64,000 nucleotides of DNA, taken from positions 1 to 64,000 of the forward strand of contig JAISMF010000059.1 in the NCBI GenBank assembly GCA_031276865.1. The letters run 5' to 3'. The notes below the pieces were generated by a model. That model was not told where the DNA came from, did no database searches, and worked only from the letters and a program-made list of their open reading frames with translations. Both the position numbers and the translations under genes were made by a program. Numbering within the stretch: position 1 is the first letter of the stretch; each line of letters starts with the position of its first letter. Shown here one piece after another: positions 51,372-61,700 of the stretch. This stretch comes from Deltaproteobacteria bacterium (GTDB taxonomy: Bacteria > Desulfobacterota > Desulfarculia > Adiutricales > Adiutricaceae).

Positions 51372-51384
51372 ATACATCATATTT

Positions 51385-51522
51385 GATGCAACTGCAAAAA
51401 GTATGGCTATGAAAATTTGTTAGATGTAGCACACAAAATATATGATAAATAATAATACTCTATGGACATAAAGCACATAGTTTTATAATTTCAAAACAAC
51501 AGGAACTTTTTGCAGTCGTATC
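51385..51522. mobile_element. MITE-B copy 4 (138 bp)
   Basis: GATGCAACTGCAAAAAGT...ACTTTTTGCAGTCGTATC, directly after the right TSD of copy 3. Confidence 0.75.
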
Positions 51523-51825
51523 AATTAAATCCTGTTCTATTTGCATCCTTTCTCTGCTTTCAACAAATTCCGTGATATCAATGTCATGCAACTTATTTTT
51601 TCGTTCTAAAAAATTATCCTTCATTGATAATGAAAGCAAGTTGGGGGTAGAAATCATCAAAATCATCTGGCCTACATTTTGATTCAAATAGTTCAATATC
51701 AGCATATACTGTGTTATTAGAGTTGTCTTCTTTCATTGCCAAAACCTTTCCTCCCATCGCTACTAAAACCAATGGAAAATTTATAACATAAAATTCAAAA
51801 AATGGTCGCTTTTTTTATCTAGACC

Positions 51826-52632
51826 CGTGGCCGATCGGCCGTTAAGGACCGTTTTTGAAAGATAAGGCCCCTTTTCCGCCCCGGCCCCCGGCGAAACGCT
51901 GAAAAGCTCCATTCCCAAGAATTAACTCCGCTCAGGGAGCGGATCCACGGAGGAAAGCCGCTTTTTAAGAGTCGGCGGCTCCGACCAAAATCCGACGGAA
52001 TTCAAAAAATATATTTATGCTAAAATAAATATTTTAAATTTATTTTATGATGTTAAAATAATGTTTATAAATATTATATCCACAGATCCCTAACATCAAA
52101 CATGTTTCCGCCCTTTGGAACCATAATTACCGCGTCCTTCGGTTACCGAAGGCTACCGGACTTGTTGGTAAAGTTCGCGGACGAATTTCGAAAACGGAAA
52201 TCCCCGGGGGAAAAGGACGACAGGAGTCGTCTCTATGCCATCAAGAGGGTAAAGAGTAGCGTCAAAGCTGAAGTTTGTTGCGACTACAAAAATCCCTGAG
52301 GTATTCGAAAATGTGAAATTTACTACTTTATATACTGTATATTTATTATATTTATCGTATATTTTGTATAACGTTTCTATCAGCTTTTCATTGACAGACT
52401 TTTTGCGCACGCATCAAGTTTTCCTGGATAAATATGGCTATAGCTTGTATAATTCGTTTCATGCGAATCTCCATTTTTTTCTAAGCTCGTGTTTTCCGAT
52501 GAGACGCACCATGGTCTGCGGCGCCATGCAAAGGCGCTCGCGGGGGCCTTGGCTCGAACGTATCTAAATTGAAAATCAATGTTTTCTTTGAATATGCGAG
52601 CGAAAACTACGGCTATCCTAGATTACGGTAAA
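51826..52632. repeat. segmental repeat copy 2, containing a MITE-B insertion
   Basis: Homologous to 47283-47946 apart from an inserted 139-bp element plus 6-bp TSD. Confidence 0.88.
52277..52415. mobile_element. MITE-B copy 5 (139 bp), 6-bp TSD AAGTTT
   Basis: GTTGCGACTACAAAAATCC...GACTTTTTGCGCACGCATC; AAGTTT at 52271-76 and 52416-21; empty site gctgAAGTTTtc at about 47722. Confidence 0.92.
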
Positions 52633-53454
52633 TAATTAGCACTATTTTTTTTACATATTTAGACTATTGATTTATATTAGATAAAATTATAATTAATTAG
52701 ATAAATATCCTTTCCACCCGCTGTCGCAACAATCCCGCCGCTTATTTTTCGCTCTCCTTTCCCTACAATTTTACAAAAATTCCTTCCCCCGGCGTGTTCC
52801 CTTTCGGATTTTTTGCTACGGGACAACTATATAGACCTTCTTTCCGAACAGATTAATCCACCGGACCGTTTTCTTGTTGACATGAGAGAGGAAACGCCTC
52901 CAGTTTCAATCGCCGCGTTCGCGCCTTCGCGGAGGATGCCTCCGAGTATGCGTTTCCTTTAGGCGCCCAGGTGCCGGGTTTTTTATCGCCATTTCGTTGC
53001 CGGTCGGACGTAATGCCGCCCGGTAGCTTAAGCGTTTCGCATCCTGAAATACGTACGTGTAAACACCGCTCTCGACTGGGATTGAGCGGAGCGCGGTCTC
53101 AGATACCCCGGGTTTCGCCTAAAGCGGTATCATCCGAATCATGTTCGAGGCCATGGTCCGCATAAACATTTTGGCTAGACTTCCGACTATATTTTCGGGG
53201 CTAAGCCAGCGGCCGACGGGAACGTGGGGTTATTGTGAAATTCATACGAATAGAGAGGAGGCGCAAACCGGAGCTTGATCCCTCAGGGGAAGATGGGCCG
53301 GAAGGATCCACAGGCGAATGAATTTTCCTTGACAATGGAGATTCCAATACGGTATTAAAAATTAATGTAAAAAAGACGGAGGCATCGGGTCTGGCGCTTC
53401 GCCGCTCCGCCTTTTCCGACAAAGTTTTAAAAGGTCCCCGAAGGGAACCCATAA

Positions 53455-56400
53455 ATGGACGTCTACGACAACGTAACAGCCTTTGAAAAGCTCCTGGCTC
53501 AAATCCGGGAGAGGGCCCTTTCCGAAAAGCAGAAAGGCACCCTCTTCGAAAACCTCATCCTCTCCTTCCTCTCCCACGAGCCTTTCTACCAGGATCTCTT
53601 CGAGCGGACGTGGCGGTACGGGGAGTGGGCCAAAGAGAGAGGGCTATCCTCCAGCCAGGACCTGGGAATCGATCTGGTGGCCTCCATTGCCGGGGAACAA
53701 GGGAAGTTCTGCGCGGTTCAGTGCAAGTTTTATAAGGACGACATGGTCATCCAGAAGTCCCACGTGAACAGCTTCCTGGCCGAATCTGGACGTCCGGAGT
53801 TCGTAAGCCGGCTTTTCGTAACCACGGCGAAGGTAAGCGACGCCGTCCGGCGCACCTTCGTGGATCAGGACAAAAAGGTCACGACCATCGACCGGGACGA
53901 TCTGGGTAAAAGCGTCATCGACTGGAGCCGCCACAACCTTGACTCGCCCTCCGTCTCCCTGCGACCTAAAAAGCGGCTTCGTCCTCACCAGGAGGAGGCC
54001 CTGGCCAACATCCTAACCGGTTTCAAGGACTTCGACCGCGGTCAGATCCACATGGCCTGCGGAACGGGGAAGACCCTGATTTCCCTGAAGATAGCTGAAA
54101 AGACGGGCGGCCCGGGCGGTCTGGTCCTCTACCTGGTCCCCGGTATCGCGCTCCTTTCACAGACCATAACCGAGTGGACCCAGGAGTCGGCGGTGCCGCT
54201 CCACAGCTTCGCCGTCTGCTCGGACGCGAAAGTGGGGAGGGTGGCGCAAAAAGAGGACTACGACCCCTCCATCCTCCTCCACGAGCTGCAGTATCCGGCC
54301 ACCACGGATCCGAAGCCCCTGGTTAAAGGAGTGAAGGCCAGACTCGATAAGAACCACCTGGTGGTGGTTTTCTCCACCTATCAGTCCATCGAAGTGATCC
54401 ACCAGGCGCAAAAGCTGGGGCTCCCCGCCTTCGACGTCGCGCTCTGCGACGAGGCCCACCGGACTACGGGGGCCAAGGATCATGAAAGCGACGAGGACGA
54501 AAGCGCCTTCGTCAAAATCCACGATGACAACTACATCCAGGCGAAAAAACGGCTGTACATGACCGCCACCCCGCGGATTTTCGCCGTGCGCGGCAAGTCC
54601 GGAAAGTTCGACAGCGACACGGTCACCCTCTTTTCCATGGACAAAGAGGAGCACTACGGGCCGGTTTTCCACACCCTTTCCTTCACCGACGCCGTTCGCC
54701 GCAAGCTCCTCGCGGATTACAAGGTGGTGGTCCTCTCCATGGACGAAAGTCTCATAAACCGCCAAGTCGAGATACTAAAAAACCCTGATAACACCCTGGT
54801 AGTGAACGACGCCGCGTTAATCGTGGGCTGCTTCAAGGCTCTGGCCAAACAGGGTTTCAAGGCGGACATGCCAGGCGCGAACTTGGAACCCATGAAGAGG
54901 GCCGTGGCCTATTGCCAGGTCATCGACCCTAAAATCGGCCGTAGCGAGCGGGGACTTTCCCGACACAAGATAAGCTCCAAGCAGATAGCCGAATACTTCG
55001 CCCCGGTCGTGGAAGACTACCTGAAAAAAAGCGAGGAGGAAAGCTGGCTTAGGACCCTCAAGTGCGAGACCAATCACGTGGACGGCTCCATGAGCGCCGA
55101 GGAAAAAAAAGAGAAGCTTAAATGGCTGCGCGAAGATTTCCAGTCCGGCACCTGCCGCATTCTCACGAACGTTAGGTGCCTCTCGGAGGGTGTGGACGTC
55201 CCGTCCCTGGACGCGGTCGTGTTCCTTTCCCCCCGAAAGTCCATGGTGGAAATCGTCCAGAGCGTGGGACGCGTCATGAGGATGTCCCCTGGAAAGGAGC
55301 TGGGATACGTGATCCTCCCCGTCGTGATTCCGGCCAACATCGAACCTCACGAGGCCTTGAACAACAACATCACCTACAAGGTGGTCTGGGACGTCCTTCA
55401 GGCCCTACGCTCCCACGACAACAGTTTCGATGAATGGATAAACAAAATTAAGTTCCTGAACGACACATCGGGCAAGATCGAACTCATTTCCGTCATGGAT
55501 TACGATGGGAGGCTGAAATCCGCTGATCCTTCGAAACCTGGAAAAGACATAGTGGGCACAGCGAAAGGTTCGCACGAGATCGGACAGTCAAGCGATTCCG
55601 GCCTTAACGCCAACTGGCCAAGGCTATTCGCCAATGATGAAGAATACGGCAAAGCCATCTTGGCCAAATTGGTGAAAAAGGTCGGAAATCCCGATTACCT
55701 GGGCGAATGGGCCGATGACGTGGTGAGGATATCGAACACCTTCATCGACAGGATTAACGCCATTTTGGAGGACCAAAGAAACAGCCAGGAAATCAAAGTA
55801 TTTAACTCTTTCGCTGATGAACTACGTGACGATCTAAACGACAGTCTAACAAAGGGCGAGATCATCGAGATGCTGGCCCAGCACATGATAACCGGCCCGG
55901 CGTTTGAAGCCATATTTGAGAACAGCACTTTCGTCAAAAACAATCCCGTATCCGTTTCGATAAACAAAGTTTTGGAAACATTCTCTTCCCACCATCTGGA
56001 AAAAGAAGCGATGGGACTATCCGGATTTTACAACTCCGTAAAAAAGGAAGTCTCCGCCATGCAGAATAAAGTCAGCGGGATTGACAACGTTCTTGGTAAA
56101 CAGAAGATTGTGATTGAACTCTACGACAAGTTTTTCCGCCGCGCCTTTCCCAAGATGACCGCCAGGCTGGGAATTGTCTATACTCCGGTTGAAATTGTGG
56201 ATTTCATCATTCACAGCGTGGAAGACCTGCTTCATAATGAATTCGGTCAATCTCTAAGCAGCCGCGATGTGCACATAATCGACCCGTTCACTGGCACGGG
56301 CTCTTTTGTGTCCCGCCTTCTTCAAAGCGGCCTGATTGACAAGAAAGATCTCCCTTATAAATACCTTAACGAAATACACGCCAATGAAATTGTTTTGCTG

Positions 56401-58440
56401 GCGTACTACATAGCGTCGATTAACATAGAATCCGTTTATCACGAGATCATGGGAGGAGAGTACACGCCTTTCCCTGGAATCTGCCTTACCGACACGTTTC
56501 AGCTTTATGAAAAAGATGACCTCATTTCACGCTATCTGGAAGACAACAGCACAAGGCGTAAAATTCAGAAGTCCCTTCCACTGCGCGTTCTGATAAGCAA
56601 CCCGCCGTACAGCGTCGGCCAAAAATCACAAAATGATAATAATAAAAATATCAATTATCCTAATCTTGACAGACACATCAAGGATAGCTATGTAAAACGT
56701 TCAAACGCTAAACTGTTAAAGGGTGTGTATGACAGTTACGTGAGAGCTTTCCGCTGGGCAAGCGACCGGTTGAAAAATGAAAACGCTGATGGAATAATCG
56801 GATTTGTCTCTAATTCCGGGTACATCGATAAACCCACTATGGATGGTTTTAGAAAATCCCTTGCCGATGATTTTCAGAGCATCTATGTTATTAATTTACG
56901 AGGCGATATCAGAAAAAACATGTTGAGCGGTGGAAGCGCCAAGGAAGGAGATAATGTCTTTGGGAACACCAGCATGACTGGCATCGCCATTACTTTTTTA
57001 ATTAAAAATTCTAGTAAAGGCGGAAATACCGATGTATATTATCACAACATCGGTGACTCGGTTGGTAGGACAGAAAAGCTTAATTTTTTAAGATCATATC
57101 CTTCGATAAAAAGTCTTATAAAATATAACAAGTTAGAAAAAATTGTCCCCAATGATAATGGTGATTGGATTAACCAGAGAGACGATAGTTTTTCTAGCCA
57201 CATAGTTTTTGGTGAGAAACCCGACCGTGGAAATATTAAGTTATTCCAAAATTATTCCCTTGGTGTTGTCACCAATCGAGACGCTTGGTGTTATAACTTT
57301 TCCCGCAATCGGCTTGAAAACAATATGAAAGGTATGATCAACTTTTATAATTCTGAAAGAAGGCGTTTTAACGCTTCTTTTCTGCAAAATAGGGAAAAAG
57401 GAAAAATAATAAATATTGATAACTTCATCAATAACGATAAAAATAAAATTAGCTGGACTGATAATTTAAAAAAAGAGTTATTAAATAATACAGTAATTAG
57501 CTATGATGAATGTTCGATTGTACAATCTCTTTACAGGCCATTTACTAAAACTTGGTTTTATTATAACAGAAAAATGAATGAAAGGGTTAATCAAATGCCT
57601 CAGCTGTTTCCATCTGAGGATGTTAACAATAAACTAATTTGCGTTGCAGGGCCTGGAGGAAGAAGCCAATTTTCTGTTTTAGCATCAGATTTTTTACCAG
57701 CACTTCATTATGTTGAAAATGGACAGTGTTTCCCTTACTATTTATATAAACCTATTGACCAAGAACAGGGAAAGCTTTTTCAGATTAATTTGGATGATCA
57801 AGAGTTTGGAAAAGAATATGCCATAACAAAGGATGGTTTGACCCACTTTCAGGAATTCTATCCAAAATTATCGATAAATCGCAAGGAACTTTTCCACTAT
57901 ATATATGGTATTCTTCATTCCGAGGATTACAGGGAGAGATTCGGAGACAACCTCACCAAAGAGCTTCCCAGAATTCCCAGAGTTAAGAAAGCCAAATATT
58001 TTGAAGCGTTTCGTGATGCGGGAAAAGCGCTTATGGATCTCCATATCAACTACGAGACCGTTAAAAAACAGCCCGTGGAAATCGTTTCTAATGGCAGGCT
58101 GTCGGATGAAGATTATTACGTGGAGAAAATGAAATTCGCCAAATCCGCAAACGCTACAGATCTTTCCACGATCATTTATAATGATAGGATAACCATTAAA
58201 GGCGTCCCTCTCGAGGCTCACAAATACGTCATAAGCGGGAAGTCGCCTATTGGATGGGTGATGAAATATCAAGGCGTGAATGTTGATAAGGCCTCACAGA
58301 TTGTAAACGACGCCAATTTATGGGCGATCGAGACCATGGACAATCCCAAATACCCATTGGAACTTCTTCAACGGGTGATTACCGTAAGCCTCGAAACCCT
58401 GAACATCGTCTCCGGCCTTCCCAAGCTGGATATCGACTAA
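53455..58440 (+). CDS. Type ISP-like single-polypeptide restriction-modification enzyme (nuclease, SF2 helicase, N6-adenine MTase, target recognition)
   Basis: 1661 aa; Mrr-like DLGIDLVASIAGEQGKFCAVQCKFY; helicase ACGTGKTLISLK, CDEAHRTTGA, SVGRVMRMS; MTase IIDPFTGTGSFVSRLL, LISNPPYSVG. Confidence 0.92.
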   Translation: MDVYDNVTAFEKLLAQIRERALSEKQKGTLFENLILSFLSHEPFYQDLFERTWRYGEWAKERGLSSSQDLGIDLVASIAGEQGKFCAVQCKFYKDDMVIQKSHVNSFLAESGRPEFVSRLFVTTAKVSDAVRRTFVDQDKKVTTIDRDDLGKSVIDWSRHNLDSPSVSLRPKKRLRPHQEEALANILTGFKDFDRGQIHMACGTGKTLISLKIAEKTGGPGGLVLYLVPGIALLSQTITEWTQESAVPLHSFAVCSDAKVGRVAQKEDYDPSILLHELQYPATTDPKPLVKGVKARLDKNHLVVVFSTYQSIEVIHQAQKLGLPAFDVALCDEAHRTTGAKDHESDEDESAFVKIHDDNYIQAKKRLYMTATPRIFAVRGKSGKFDSDTVTLFSMDKEEHYGPVFHTLSFTDAVRRKLLADYKVVVLSMDESLINRQVEILKNPDNTLVVNDAALIVGCFKALAKQGFKADMPGANLEPMKRAVAYCQVIDPKIGRSERGLSRHKISSKQIAEYFAPVVEDYLKKSEEESWLRTLKCETNHVDGSMSAEEKKEKLKWLREDFQSGTCRILTNVRCLSEGVDVPSLDAVVFLSPRKSMVEIVQSVGRVMRMSPGKELGYVILPVVIPANIEPHEALNNNITYKVVWDVLQALRSHDNSFDEWINKIKFLNDTSGKIELISVMDYDGRLKSADPSKPGKDIVGTAKGSHEIGQSSDSGLNANWPRLFANDEEYGKAILAKLVKKVGNPDYLGEWADDVVRISNTFIDRINAILEDQRNSQEIKVFNSFADELRDDLNDSLTKGEIIEMLAQHMITGPAFEAIFENSTFVKNNPVSVSINKVLETFSSHHLEKEAMGLSGFYNSVKKEVSAMQNKVSGIDNVLGKQKIVIELYDKFFRRAFPKMTARLGIVYTPVEIVDFIIHSVEDLLHNEFGQSLSSRDVHIIDPFTGTGSFVSRLLQSGLIDKKDLPYKYLNEIHANEIVLLAYYIASINIESVYHEIMGGEYTPFPGICLTDTFQLYEKDDLISRYLEDNSTRRKIQKSLPLRVLISNPPYSVGQKSQNDNNKNINYPNLDRHIKDSYVKRSNAKLLKGVYDSYVRAFRWASDRLKNENADGIIGFVSNSGYIDKPTMDGFRKSLADDFQSIYVINLRGDIRKNMLSGGSAKEGDNVFGNTSMTGIAITFLIKNSSKGGNTDVYYHNIGDSVGRTEKLNFLRSYPSIKSLIKYNKLEKIVPNDNGDWINQRDDSFSSHIVFGEKPDRGNIKLFQNYSLGVVTNRDAWCYNFSRNRLENNMKGMINFYNSERRRFNASFLQNREKGKIINIDNFINNDKNKISWTDNLKKELLNNTVISYDECSIVQSLYRPFTKTWFYYNRKMNERVNQMPQLFPSEDVNNKLICVAGPGGRSQFSVLASDFLPALHYVENGQCFPYYLYKPIDQEQGKLFQINLDDQEFGKEYAITKDGLTHFQEFYPKLSINRKELFHYIYGILHSEDYRERFGDNLTKELPRIPRVKKAKYFEAFRDAGKALMDLHINYETVKKQPVEIVSNGRLSDEDYYVEKMKFAKSANATDLSTIIYNDRITIKGVPLEAHKYVISGKSPIGWVMKYQGVNVDKASQIVNDANLWAIETMDNPKYPLELLQRVITVSLETLNIVSGLPKLDID

Positions 58441-58732
58441 TAAATCTCGAGTTTACCGCCACCTTTCCATAATAATAAATATCCACTTCGGCTCGGGATA
58501 ACGATCGTTCTATCTGAAAATATCATAGCCTCGGCGGATGATTATTGAAATAACGATGGCCGGTTCACAAAACCTTCGCTTGGAGTTTTCCAATATTCAA
58601 GCGCCGGAGCTACAATAGACATTGAACGCTAACCACCTGGCGCGGGTCTTTAAAAAAACCGGCGCGCCCGCGGGCGAGGCATAGCTTTCGTACGGAAACG
58701 GTAACACCCGCGGATCGGAAACGGCGGCTTGT

Positions 58733-61700
58733 TTAATCCAGACCGCGCACCATGGCCTCGCCCGTGAGCTCGACTCCGGTGTTCAAAACCTCCCGCCAGC
58801 CTATGAGCGCGCTCCGCTGGGAGCTGTCGGTCGGAATGAACACGGTCTGGACGCCGGTGTTGGTGGCCGTGGCGGAAATGGTGGTTCCCCGGGCGGTGTA
58901 GTTCACGTAGGGCTCCGACGGGTTGCCCTCCCCCACCGAGACCGCCCCCGTCACCAAGACTTTGGACGGATCCGCCCCTGGCTTCGCGCCCGCGGTCTGG
59001 AGGTAGACGGCGCTCGAGGGATCGGGAAGTCCGGTGAAGCTGTTCACCAGGTACAAAAAGCCGTTCCCCTTGCTGCCGCAGCCCCCGAATCCGGGTCCGC
59101 CTGGGAGATACGAGGTGAAGGCCAATAAGGATTTCCCGTTCCCCGTGGGGACTATTTTGGGCTGGGTCACCACCATCTCGTGGATGTACTTCTCCCCCGG
59201 CATGAAGTCCCTCCCCACGTCGAGGCGGCGTTTGTAGCCTATGGTTCCGTCTCCCCGGGTGGCGTCCAGGATCTGCGTGTAGGTGGCGGTGTTTCCGCTG
59301 GAAACCGGGACGAAGGGGTTTTTAGCCAGATCGGTCACCATCCCGTTCTGGTACACCTTCGCGCCCGAGACGTCCAGGATCCTTCCGGCCTGGGGACTCA
59401 AATCCTCGTAGGTGGGGAAGCCCTTGTCGTTTAAAGGCTCCTTTAAGCCGAAGATGTACTGCTCGTGGTTCTTCTGGCAGACGACGTTGTTCGGCATCTG
59501 CAGGCAGGGCGAAACGTCGTCCCAGCCCCAGAGCCTGCCGGTGCCGAAAAAGACCCAGAGGTTTCCCATAGGATCCAGTGAGGCGTTGACCGCGCCGGTA
59601 ACCGGTCTTTCGGCGGAAAAAAGCCGCCTGAGCCTCCACTGTCCGACGGGGAGGGCTTTTCCGTCCTCGTCTACGGTCTGCAGCCGGTAGACCGCGCCCT
59701 TGTCCTCGCAGTTAAGGGGATCCCGGCTCACCGTGAGTCCGAAATAGAGGCTCTGGTTGTTCCAGGGGGTCTCCCTTTTGCGGGCCACGGGCAGGAAGGG
59801 GTGGTTGAAGAAGCTGTTCTCCTCCTCCGCCGTCAAATAGGGTTCGGCGTCCCCACCCCCCTCCACCTCCAGACCCGTCTCCATGTCCACCACGAAGAGC
59901 CTGGCCTTCTGCGAACTATGCCCGTCGTAGGGGCTCTCCTGGCCGTACACCAGCGTCCCCTGGCGACCCGTCACTTTCGCCACGACTTTATCGGTCCTGG
60001 GGCCCGAGGGTATGACCGCGTAGAAGCGTCCAGCGCTGGAAAGGGCCATGGGCATGCCCACGGTGAGGCCCATCTCCTCCCGGCTGAAGCGCCATAAAAG
60101 CTTGGGCTCCTCTTCGGGATCGGTCACGTCCAGGCAGAAGACCTCGGAGAAGAAATGGGAGCCGCCGTTGTTAAGGGCCGGATCCGGCGCCTCCACGGTC
60201 CTTCCTCCCAGGCGCAGGCCGCCGATTAAAACCGTGCGCCACCGCCCCTTGATCTTGACGTCCGTCACCAAGGGCTTCAAATCCACGTAGTAGGAGTGGA
60301 CGTAACCGGGGCTGGCCAGCCACTGGAGATGCGGGAGAAGCGAGGTGGGGATGTAGGCCCAGATTTCGGCGCCCAGCTCGTGCTCGGGGAGTTTTTGCTT
60401 TCCCTTCGTTCCGGAAAGCGAGTAGACGACCTTTCTCTCCTCGAATCCTCTCCGGAAGCCCAAATTCACGGCGTGGAGCATGCCGTCGTTGGCCCCGAAG
60501 TAGACGACGCTCCGGCGTCCGGCCTGCTCTTTCCGGAATTCCAGATAAGAGGCGTCCCGGTAGAGGAGATCGTAGGCCGCCATGGGGTCCGAGACGATGA
60601 CGGGTTTGGAGTTCAAAACGTCCCCCAGGCGCCAGGTCGCGTTTTTCAGGCCGTCCCCCCAGGGGTCGCCAGCGGCGCGGCTCCGCAAGCCGGGAGCGTC
60701 CCGGCCTATCACCCAGCCCGCCAGTTGTTCCGCGGCCCCCCGCCTGTCCTTGGCCCCGGGGATGATCTTGGTGAAATTGTCGTGGAGAATGAGCCTTTCT
60801 AAAACCCTCAGCTCTTCCGGTTGGGCGGTGAAGAGGGCGAGCTCCGCCTCCCCGGGCCTTCCCCCGATTTTGGGCCGCCCGTAGTAGATCCGCCTCTTTC
60901 CGGCGCGGACGGTCGCGGCTTTGGCGTACTCCCGGGGTCCGGACAGAAGTTGGCCGGAATCCAGCCGGGAGAGCCAGCGCCCCGCGTCGAAGAGGGATTT
61001 CAGCTTAAGCTGGTTTTTCGGCTTCCCCAAGGATCCGGCGAGGGGTTTCAAATTGTTGGTTCCCAGGGGATCGTAGCAGAGGGTTATGATCCCCCCGGGC
61101 CTCCGGCAGGGGGCGCCGTCAGCCGCTTTCACCTTGGGGTCGGAAAAGGACACGACCAGATCCCCCTTGCCGCCATCCTCGCCGTTCGCGAGGGTGAGAA
61201 CTCCGTCCCCGTCCGTATCCTCTCTTAGATTTCCGTAAGGGTCGATGAAGAGCCCGTAGACCGAACCCGGCCAGCGCACGGTCTGGGTCGCGTCATTGGC
61301 GTTCACGTATTCGTGGTAGAAGTAGGTCGAAACCGACACGCCGCCATCCGTCACGGCCTCCAAAGCCGAGGAGGTGGAGGTTCCGATCGCGACCGTTTTC
61401 AACATGGTCTTGAAGGCCGCCTCCAGCTTCAGGGGAAGCTCGGCGATGTTCGTGGCCTGGAAATAGGTGAAAGGCTCGCCGTCGTCGTTCTCCCACTCGC
61501 CCGCGTCCGGAATTCCGTTGTTGTTCATGTCCTTGAAGCCGCCGTATTTGGCGGCCAGATACAAGGGATTGGGAAGCGACTGCTTGTCGACGGAGCCTTT
61601 CAGGAGCAGGAAGGCCCTACTTTGGCTCTTAAGATTCCTGATCCTCTCCTTGCAACCGTACTTCCCCCAGGGAGCGTGTCCCAGGTAGTGGCAGCCAGGA

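Larger units (their letters stand above)
49157..51378. mobile_element. MITE-B copy 3, interrupted near its right end by an insertion sequence
   Basis: Left end GATCCGACTGCAAAAA (TSD ATATTT 49151-56); right end GCGCATACATC reconstructed across the IS, followed by ATATTT (51379-84). Confidence 0.7.

Noticed and set aside
52700-53450. Possible decayed gene upstream of the Type ISP gene (ORF 52971-53165)
   Set aside because: No recognisable motif; multiple stops in all frames
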